From Coprinopsis marcescibilis (lineage: Eukaryota > Basidiomycota > Agaricomycetes > Agaricales > Psathyrellaceae), in assembly GCA_004369085.1 (NCBI GenBank), contig ML210477.1, positions 1-22,802 of the forward strand: a stretch of 22,802 bases of DNA, written 5' to 3'. Within the stretch, counting starts at the first letter, position 1. Each line of letters starts with the position of its first letter. The position numbers and the translations under genes are program-made. Positions 1-8,220 of this stretch are shown one piece after another. The notes under the pieces were generated by a model. The model was not told where the DNA came from. It saw only the letters and a list, made by a program, of their open reading frames with translations, and did not search any database.

Positions 1-808
1 ACCTACCCTGAACTCCCGGTAAGATAATATGCTCAGGAACATACCCAAAATCATGCACCTTTGAAATTTTTATAAATACTAGGTAGGCGATAGTAGTCAC
101 ATTGGCTGGCGGGTATCTAGAAGAACCCCTTCGCACTGGGCATACGAGGTAACTTTGATGGCCTTAGTCGCGGGTCGGGAGTTGCTGACTCGCACTGGCG
201 AATTTCATCCATGAACAACTTGAATGTAGATGGTCGTTTATGTTGTAACAATTGGAACAACCATGGAACTCCGCCGTCCGGCGTACCCTACGTGCGTCAT
301 GACTGCTCACCTGAGGCCTGAGATCTTGAACATTCCACCATGAAGTCCTAGTATTTATGTGTTATGTGGTCGAGCCCCACTGCTTGACCAGTTTGCAAGT
401 TTCATGGACCAATACTATAGTACTAGTCATTATAGTTGCAAGCGGCGGTAATGTTCTGGGAAATTACTTACTATCAAGTGCGATGATGTGTAAAAGACCA
501 AAGCATCGTTAGGGTTATTTCTGTGAGGCAGTCCACTCTTCGCTTGCTTGAACAGCCGTGGATCAACGTGAATTGTCACTTCTTTTCATCCGCGAAGGCT
601 ATTATCCTGCTCAGTTTGGCAGAGCTGGCTTTACTCCCTCTAGGTATTCGAATGGGCCACAGCGCACAGGGTCGTATCAATAAGGAGAAGGAAAACTGGT
701 GGTCGTACCTGGTGGTAAAACTAGGGAATATTGAGGCTTTGAACAATCATGAACTGGAAAAATGCATAATGAGCAAAGAAAAAATAATTCAAATTAAAAA
801 ATAATCGA
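1..808. other. Gene-free left flank
   Basis: No supported gene on either strand. The longest open frame (523-804, plus) begins at a GTG rather than an ATG, has no recognisable motif and turns into A/T-rich low-complexity sequence at its end. The last part of this stretch should contain the 3' untranslated region of the MIS12-like gene, which ends at 809 on the minus strand. I see no clear repeat, RNA gene or transposon end here. Confidence 0.5.
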
Positions 809-2016
809 TCAATCCAGGTCCATGTCCACCTCTGAGCGCGTTGAAGCTGTGGCAGAAGCTTTTTCCAAAGCCTGCGCCGCGCCCCGCACATCACTTGACG
901 ACCCCACATACGCCGTAGCTGATTCCATTCGATCGACGAAAGTACCGCCTTCTAGGGACTCGTTAACAGGGTTTGGAACGTCAACACCTGATTCGGAGAC
1001 AGAGGCGTTCAAGGACTTTCGTCGCCCGACTAGTCGATTGACAGCCCAGTTGACGTAGCCCGTTGTTCCCACTTCCCATGGTCGCTTTCCGATGCCATAC
1101 GCGCTGAGTGCACCAGAGCTAGCCCCATCTTGGGATGAAGATCCTTGGCTGGGCTGAGATATTGAAGGATCGATGGGTGGAAGTGCGGAGACGGTGTTGT
1201 AAAGCGCATTCAGCTCTAGAGGCAAGGCGGATAGAACTTCCAGCTCCGATGTTCCAAGTAGAGACGATATGTGGTTGAACCTCCTCTCCGCCCTGTTCTG
1301 AGCGGCTTTTGAGGTTGACAGACCGCGTTTAAGCAGTCGCGTAAGTTGACGTTGCTACAAAGCATGAAGAATAGTGAGACAAGATATTTTATGTTTACGA
1401 AGACGCGACCACACACCTCGTCTAGCTGCTTTCGCAGTTCTTCAATTTCTTCCATCATTTCGCGCTCCCTCTCGATGCTCTCTGTCCCTCCTTCGCCCCC
1501 AGTCAGGTCAGCTCCTTCATAATGAGGCAGCACAACGACCTGGCCCTGTTCAAGTTCTGGCGGTATGAAGAAAATGTTTCGCAAGCTCCATGCTTCGAAA
1601 AAGTCGAACGCAATGTCTGTATGGTATTCAAGAAGGGTCTGGAATGCGACCAGTCCCTGTTCGACTTCTTGCGTCAGATCCTCCGACTGTTGTTCTTGTG
1701 CTGCGAATGTCTTTGTTAGGGCCTAAAGTTAGAAAAGTACGAGTATATCCATACCTTTCGCGTTCTTCTTCCCCTTCTTTCCTTTCACAGGCTCCGGCTC
1801 CTTGGGAGGCTCGTTCTTTTTCTTCTCCTCCCTCTCTTCTACCCATCGTAGCAGAAACTCTTCCATTCCATTCACACCATCCTGAACGGCGTTATTCGCG
1901 ATGTTGATGATGTCGTCAAGCAGCAATTGAGGGGCGAATCCGAGGGCTTCACAGAGCAGCAAGGAGGACGGCAGATGCGTCGCCGGTTGTCCTTGGTTAC
2001 CCTCTGTCAAGACCAT
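809..2016 (-). CDS. MIS12: Mis12/Mtw1-type kinetochore protein
   Basis: Three exons on the minus strand: 2016-1755, 1700-1417, 1354-809 (introns of 54 and 62 nt, both GT-AG, the first with a CTAAC branch site). The phases close to give 363 residues. The N-terminus carries the Mis12 family signature: a short leader, then EALGFAPQLLLDDIINIAN and GMEEFLLRW, the conserved helical start of the head domain. A lysine/glutamate-rich patch (about residues 60-87) follows, then QEVEQGLVAFQTLLEYHTDIAFDFFEAW-like helices, then a coiled-coil stretch rich in E, R, L and Q before and after the second intron. The C-terminal third is Ser/Pro-rich and looks disordered. Mis12 is a core subunit of the Mis12/MIND complex that links inner centromere proteins to Ndc80 at the kinetochore; this role comes from the family. 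The start at 2016 is the first ATG and places the conserved motif close to the N-terminus. Reading into the first intron would run off the family pattern. Confidence 0.88.
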
Positions 2017-2304
2017 CGCACTTTAGAGGTGCTTAAGCAATAGTATATGGCAGTTTGGGGGCCGTCGCGTCATGAACGCATTATAGAGCATGCAGGTCGC
2101 GTTTCAACACGGTTTGCACTGGCGCGTTCATCAGTTCTTTGGGGTGAGAACATCTTACTGCATTGGTCAGCCTTATATTTGCTAAGTAGGTATGTGCGAA
2201 GGGAATCTTATGTACATGGTAAAATTGCAACGATATATACAAGGAAGAATGAGAAGCGAAGGAAAGAAAGAATTCCCGAAAATGCCGAGGAAGGTGAAGG
2301 AAAC
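2017..2304 (-). promoter_or_regulatory. MIS12 upstream region with three ACGCG motifs
   Basis: This 288-nt interval lies between the NTO1-like stop and the MIS12-like ATG, so it holds the 3' untranslated region of one and the promoter of the other. Read on the minus strand it has ACGCG at 2070-2066, 2102-2098 and 2127-2123, all in the same orientation, about 50-110 nt before the ATG. ACGCG is the core of the MBF (MCB) element that drives G1/S genes in fungi; the link to this gene is inference. No convincing TATA box was seen. Confidence 0.35.
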
Positions 2305-5300
2305 CTAAGCATCATCCTCCGCTTCACTGACATCCATAAGCTGGTCCACCGGGTTCTCCCCGTCATTATTGGTCTCCATCTCAGCAGACGCTTTCCTGTA
2401 GCATTGTTAGCATATTTTTCAACACCAAGTAAGTGGGGCGTACTTGAATGCATCGCGACAATTCTGACGAGCACTGGTCGACTTCCATTTCTGGTGGAGA
2501 GATTGAGGAGCCAGCATATCGCTATCAAGCTCTGTTTGCAGGGGGTTAAGCAGTAGTTCCAAGTCATAGTATTGGGTCTTACGTGAATCTTCGCCTAGAA
2601 GCATCAGCTTGTCTCGTGGGAGGTATTGCCTACAAGATAGTGAGAGTCAGTCATGAGTAGTAGTTTGTTTCATACCATGAATTGGTCCTATCGTAGAACC
2701 TGACGATATACAACTTGATCTTTCTTCTTTGCTTCGTCTCCTTATGGTCTCTCACAATATTCGGAGGAACATCGACATGATCTGCATCAAAGACTACAGC
2801 AGGCCACCAAGGGAACGATTCTGCAGAAATATTAGCAAGGTATACACAGATCACATTTAGTTCCATACCTGCTTTAGCCCAAACTAAGAATAAGAAAAGT
2901 ATCACGTTAGTCACCAGAAACCCAACAAATATCAAATAACAGCAAACCTAATGTTCCACCCTCGTAATTATCGACCTTTGCTGCCCTTCGCGGAGGTGGG
3001 CCACGCCTGTTGCGACCCGCATCCACTGCGCCCGCAGGCGTCCGATTAGGCCCAGGATCCACCTCCTCATTGTCGTCGCTCTCGGGCTCGTTACCATCAG
3101 CGCTGGACAAATCACTCAATTCGCTGAGGTCAGAGTCATCATCTTTAATCGCCAACTGCTTTCCTTTGCTATTCGCAGGAGGGGCAGCAGTCGAGATGGA
3201 AGAGAGAGATTCTTCAGCCAGTGGATTCGGAGCCTCGACCATAGAGCTCTCAGTGCCCTCATCAGGCCCAGCCACACTCAAATCCTCACCCTCAGCCTCT
3301 CGTTTCAGCCGCTCCTTCTCAGCCTTCCTTCGCATCTGTTTCTGCTTCCTCGTGTACGGCGTATCAAGCTCTTCAATGATGATTCTTCCTGAAGAATCCG
3401 TTGCCGTCCTCGAGATGATATCCCCAATGAATGGCGTTCCGGGTGGGGCAGGAATGCCAGGTGGTGCGCTGAATAGGTCGATGTCCATCTTGGCTTCCTC
3501 CTTCGGTTCCCTAAATTGGCTGTCCTCTGGCGCAGGTGTCTGCAACGTTTGATTGTCCGATGCGGCAGTGCTGACGATTGAGGGTCTCGAGGATGGATGT
3601 TCTGCACGTGCGTTAATAGGCGTATGAGGACCAAATAGAAAAAAAAGTACCTGTCTTCTGACGTTTACGAGGCGGATTCGGCATACTCTTCTCTGCAGGT
3701 GCGGCCCTTCCTCCACGACGATGATCTGGAGGAAGAATCCATCCAGCATTGAAGAGCTGGAAGGAATCCCTGCGATCAACATCGTCGACAACGCGGGGTG
3801 CTCCGGGTAGCCGCAGGGAAGAGGACGAAGCCCGCTTCCTGGGTGGAGCGACCTCGCTTTCTGGATAAGTCGTCGTTGTAGGGGATGAACTGGGCGGTGG
3901 CGCCGGAAAACCTGATCATGGCTAGTCAACAAAACATCACCGTAAGTATACTTGGACCAAACCTTACCTGTCTCAGTATCGACAGCAGGGGTAGCTGACT
4001 CTGTCCTGGCTGCCCGTTTCGCTCTGCTCTTCTCGTACTCTGCTTTGCGATCACGTTTCTTTTTCTTGCTCTTTGCAGGCCGTTCGGGCGATGCCGTAGG
4101 TGGGGATCTGTATTTCGCCACCTCGCAGCTGAAGAGAGATGATATGGGATCTTGACTGAGTTCAAGGTTGAGCCCATCTTGAAGGGCCCCAGAAGATGTC
4201 AGCAGCTGTAGGATGTGCAATGGGGGCTCCAAGTCGCCGACCGGTGGCAGGGTGTCAGAATCGATCGCCTCTGGATTGCCTGGCGGAACGAGTTTGTCCA
4301 GCTTGTCCAGAATGGGCTTAGAGATCGTTCGAAGTCGCAGGGCAGCCTTAAAGAAAGGTGTGCCTTGCTTGTTATATGTCAGAGCATTGTCGATAACGAG
4401 TCCCACATCGTCCTTAGAGCAATATGAGCAATTAAATCAACACCGACATAAGGACAATACCTTGAAGGTCTTCACGTCCCAATATTCATGCTTATCCAAA
4501 CGCTCCTCAATCATACTCCAGCACATAGGATTGAGAATAATATCGAAGTAGTCCGGGACTTCGTTCTTGTTCACGGGGTGCTTGAAAAAATCGCTCCGAT
4601 CCGATCTATACTGAATCGTTAGCAATAAGCCAACAACGGCAAGGAGTGGAACGTACGCCATGATGTGCTCCAACGACATCCGCAGTGCGGCTTCATGAGG
4701 AAATAAAGCGATTGACAAAACCTGGTGAATCAACTCCGTTTGCCTGAGTTTCCTCGTTTCTCGAAGTCGGGTAAGTTGGGTTAGTGTTCTCAATTTGACC
4801 AGATCTTGACGGAGTCGTTGTAGTTGCTACCTCATACATTAGGGTGTATATGAGTAGACATAGTAGTGTACTCACGTCGAGCTTCATCTGCTTCTCCTCA
4901 TCCGTTTGAATCTTTCCTCCGCTCGCAGTCCAAGGCTCCAGATGCAGCCGCTTCAGCAAGGGGGCACCACGCCGTGCCTCACGCTTCAAGCTCCAATACT
5001 TGCATACTAGGTGTACGAATTCGAGTTTTTTCCTGATCCTGAGCTTCGCAGTGTATTGGACAATTCGGTTGACGATGATAGCAGGAACAATGGGTGGACC
5101 GGGTTTGTACGTTTTATTGTATGCCCGCGCAGACTTAGAGCCGAGCTGGGACGACATTTGCTCCGTCTTATTTTCCTCTGTGGCCAGAGCAGCCAATCGA
5201 GCATCTTGCTGTTCTTTCTGAAGGAAATGTATTAACTCTGATGTATACAGGGTGAATACCAGAATCAGACTCACTGGCAGATGTTTCTCACAATATGCCT

Positions 5301-6499
5301 GCAATGTGACCGGCTCCGACCCTTGAGTTGTTTTCATTGGAAGGAGGAACTTATGTTGCCGTGCACAAGTTGCGTGAAAAGCCACGACACATGTCGACTT
5401 CGCACACTGGATACAGGCACCATCCCGTACATCACATATCGAGCATTTCTGAAGAACGTCAGTACGGTAGACATGGAATTGTGTGTGGACTTTCAAGACG
5501 TACGAGCCGCCAACGTTGCTTCGATATTCGCTCTACCCCAGTGATTGGCTCCATGAACACTTCGTTCGCCACCCTGGTCTCTGGGACCCATATCGCGCAC
5601 AACAGGTGAACCCATTCACCGTGGATCGTTTGTTTGAAAGCACCCCCCTCGTTAGGACATAGGAAGCATTGCTATCGGAAATGTTCAGGCAGTCGCCTCG
5701 CAACCAAGAGGGAATGTCACTTTACCACTGGATTCTCGGGGGAAACGGTGCATTTTCGACAAAGCCATTGTCCTTCTGGGATATATGGAACCCCATAACA
5801 ATCTAAATGGATTCGACGATGAGCACGAATGAGAGAGCGCGTCAAGCACAACTCGCCTTGGTGTACTGCGAGATTGCATCCATCGCAGAAAACGATAGCG
5901 TTGCTGTTTTCTCCCTCGGAATCGTCGCATATAGCGCATGTCGAGTCTTCAGACGGCATTGCGAGGTCGGGCTTGGTGAGATTCTTCGTCTACTCGCATG
6001 TCATCAGTATAGGCTATATAAACGTAAGAAACCTACTCACTAGATCAAACCACTCCTTCTCCAGCCTATCCATGATGATTTCAAATGTTTCAAAAGAGAC
6101 TTGGTCTGTCTGGTCCTTTCTCCTTTCAACATTGACCACGTCCAGCCATTCCTTGTCTTGCTCGTCCATATCGTATTCAACTTGTCTCGCAAGATCGATT
6201 TCCAGGGGTTCTGCGTGGAAACTGTCAAGGTGGTTTGCACTAGCGGGAGAAAACATACGAACCAATGTGTCGAATGTAGTAATCTGGTCTCGTAAATTCC
6301 GAATAAACCTCGTTATCTGAGTCGTGTTCGATATTAGCAGATGAGTCGCGGGAGATTATCTTTACTTACATCCAAATGACCTGGCCTGTCCATCGGAGAC
6401 GCCGGCAATAGGCCCTGTCAGTTCCTTGTCCTTGACTTTTTCATACTGAATTTTGGGTAGCGACGCAGGACCCGGTGATGCTCGTGCTCCTCGAGCCAT
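2305..6499 (-). CDS. NTO1: NTO1/BRPF-type chromatin reader (EPL-PHD-PHD-bromo-PWWP)
   Basis: Eighteen exons give 1102 residues with every phase closing: 6499-6370, 6316-6263, 6210-6041, 5989-5857, 5802-5726, 5671-5504, 5448-5275, 5217-4876, 4826-4657, 4605-4461, 4412-3968, 3911-3651, 3601-2948, 2883-2869, 2820-2676, 2629-2583, 2531-2444, 2395-2305. In order: an enhancer-of-polycomb-like N-terminus ([20 protein letters not shown]), a first PHD finger from C136 ([31 protein letters not shown]), a zinc knuckle and extended PHD ([14 protein letters not shown] to YCEKHLP, about 190-302), a helical linker, a bromodomain (about 450-555, with the acetyl-lysine Asn at about N535 in NALTYN), a basic/acidic disordered region, and a PWWP domain (FPWWP at about 982-986, then WQYLPRDKL). 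This is the BRPF/Nto1 scaffold of MYST-type histone acetyltransferase complexes (NuA3 in yeast). ATG 6499 is chosen because it is in frame with KIQYEKV; longer upstream frames start at TTG or GTG. Intron 4 is GC-AG, exon 14 is only 15 nt. Confidence 0.9.
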
Positions 6500-6759
6500 T
6501 CTTGGCCGCTTGTGAGAAGTTGTCCGGCGGGTTTGAATTTTGGTACGTGGTGGTGTGCAGCTGAGTGTGGTCGTCGCAGGCAGGCTCGACTCTCGAGCGT
6601 TGACGCGCCAAGCCTGGTTTGCACGTGAAAGGCAATAATGCCCCTATTTCTCAGTTCACTGGTGACATGTTTACAAGCTTAAGCGAGTTACAGTATTCGA
6701 TGTTTTTACTATTAATCCGGTAAAAATAATTTACAATGCAGGGTATAAGTTGGCTACGA
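6500..6759. other. NTO1 5' region / PDI 3' region
   Basis: Short spacer between two genes on the minus strand. It holds the 3' untranslated region of the PDI-like gene (A/T-rich, 6690-6740) and the promoter and leader of the NTO1-like gene. Minus-strand frames open across 6500-6635 lack an ATG and do not join the conserved frame, so I treat them as leader. Confidence 0.4.
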
Positions 6760-7888
6760 CTAGAGCTCGTCGCTTGGCCTTTCCGCAGGCTTGATGACTT
6801 TCGAAAGATCTGCTTTTCCAGCAAGCACCGAGTCGAAAAATTGGGTGAGTCCTTCCAGCTTTGTAGCACCTTCATAGAGGGATAAAGTTAGTTATCGACA
6901 TACATATAGCCAAATTGAAGGCGAATGCCCACCTTCGTAGCGAACGGGGTCTGTTGAACCGGAAGGATAGAGAAGGACATGGGTTTTGCCTTTCTCCAGG
7001 CCCCAGGTAGTGCCAGCTTCACCCTTCTCATCACGATGTGTCCCAAGCTCCAGCTTTCCGTTGTATTTGTTGCTGAGGACCTTCCAGAGAAGAGGGACCT
7101 TAGAGTCTTTCGTCAACAAGAGGGCGCGAGGCTTCTTAGTGCTCTATAGATCATTGTTCATGAGTCAAAGTACCGCTTCAAATAACGTGGGTCAACACCT
7201 ACCTTCTTGACCCATGGTTCAATCTCTTTGGCTTTGAGGAGTTTCTTGGGTGGGTTGGCGACACGCAGACTGACAAATCGGAAAATTCCGCTGGCCGTTC
7301 GCTCTTGGTCATAGGGGATTGGAGCCACATGTTTACCCCGAGGGTACACCTAGGATCTGCGTGAGGACCAAGCAGGATCGACGAGTGGCAATCTCCATGA
7401 ACGCACCTTGATAGTGGGGAATCCTTTGATACCCTGCAGAACTAGGTTTTAACAGTAAACAGCGAAGGTAAATAAAGTTCGCATACCTGGTCGTGGCACA
7501 ACCTCTTATTCTTCTCTTCATCACAGTCCACAGCGTAGGTTGGAATCAAAGGGTCGAGGGTAGTTGCCAGTTTGCTGTATTCAGGTGCTAGCTTTTGACA
7601 ATGCTAGAATGAAACCTGTGAGCGGACGTCCTCAACAGCGCCAAGTTTGAAGCACATACCCCGCACCATGGAGCAACAAATGCAACAACGCTGGTTTCCT
7701 AATCCACATAACCAAACTGTGAGCAACCTTCTGAAGAGAAACTCCTTACAACGTACCTCCTTCTCCATCGCCTTCTTGAACCCCTTGTCATCCAATAGCT
7801 TCACTTTCGTGCCTTTTGGGAAGATAGCAGCCGACACCAACGAAGGCGTCAGCACCAGTGCGACAAGAACGTTCGCGAGTAGTAGCAT
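6760..7888 (-). CDS. ER protein disulfide isomerase, single thioredoxin domain, SDEL
   Basis: Seven exons on the minus strand: 7888-7757, 7698-7660, 7603-7487, 7433-7407, 7349-7203, 7143-6933, 6869-6760, giving 260 residues with closed phases (introns 53-63 nt). Residues 1-20 are a hydrophobic signal peptide (LLLANVLVALVLTPSLVSA). A thioredoxin fold follows, with the redox active site WCGHC split by intron 2 (C56 and C59), then KLAPEYSKLA, VDCDEE and GFPTIK with the cis-proline region. The C-terminal half (EIEPWVKK to the end) resembles the trailing domain of Mpd1-like fungal enzymes. The protein ends in SDEL, an ER-retrieval signal of the KDEL/HDEL type, so it should act in the ER lumen, forming or rearranging disulfides in secreted proteins. 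Two TGACGTG motifs lie 95-133 nt upstream of the ATG, which suggests control by the unfolded protein response. With one active site it is closer to Mpd1/P5-type enzymes than to classical two-site PDI; the exact ortholog is not certain. Confidence 0.88.
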
Positions 7889-8220
7889 CTTGTATCAGGT
7901 AGGGCAATATAAGGGAAGTGTAAGTGCGGAAAAGGGAGAAGAATAGTTCATCATGGTCGCCGGCAATAAATAGAATTTTGATCACGTCACACCTCTGACG
8001 TTCAACGTTGCTGACACGTCAGTCTTTCCGGTCCGAACTCGCTCCGGCCAACTGTTGTCTTCAGCGCTTGTCTACTCAATGGGCGCTAACATGGGTTTGA
8101 AGACCTGGCCTATTCCGATGCTCGCATACGCACTCACAGGGACGGCTCCTAAATATTCCAAATTATAAAGAAAGAAAGTCCCGGACAGATAGCACAGAGT
8201 ACAGAGAAGTCTAAAAAACA
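7889..8220 (-). promoter_or_regulatory. PDI promoter with UPRE-like TGACGTG pair
   Basis: The interval between the PDI-like ATG and the stop of the DUF6533-like gene. Read on the minus strand it has TGACGTGT at 8021-8014 and TGACGTGA at 7989-7982, the core bound by Hac1/XBP1-type bZIP factors. A TTATATT-like A/T stretch sits near 7907-7915, close to the ATG. The far part (about 8100-8220) should be the 3' untranslated region of the DUF6533-like gene. Confidence 0.45.

Noticed and set aside
368..390. Sequence resembling a tRNA B box (GGTCGAGCCCC)
   Set aside because: No acceptor stem, D-arm or anticodon arm can be folded around it.
523..804. Plus-strand open frame of 93 codons in the left flank
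   Set aside because: It starts with GTG, has no family pattern and ends in an A/T-rich low-complexity run.
3010..3552. Plus-strand open frame of 180 codons
   Set aside because: It is the antisense shadow of a Ser/Pro/Glu-rich exon of the BRPF-like gene and shows no motif of its own.
2907..4406. A 499-codon open frame on the minus strand that looks like one long exon
   Set aside because: It runs through two introns and reads the 261-nt exon between them in the wrong frame. Splicing at 3967-3912 and 3650-3602 restores a coherent Pro/Ser/Arg-rich linker.
6418..6635. Longer N-termini for the BRPF-like gene in two other minus-strand frames
   Set aside because: They begin at TTG or GTG and run into stops; neither joins the conserved KIQYEKV frame, which has its own ATG at 6499.
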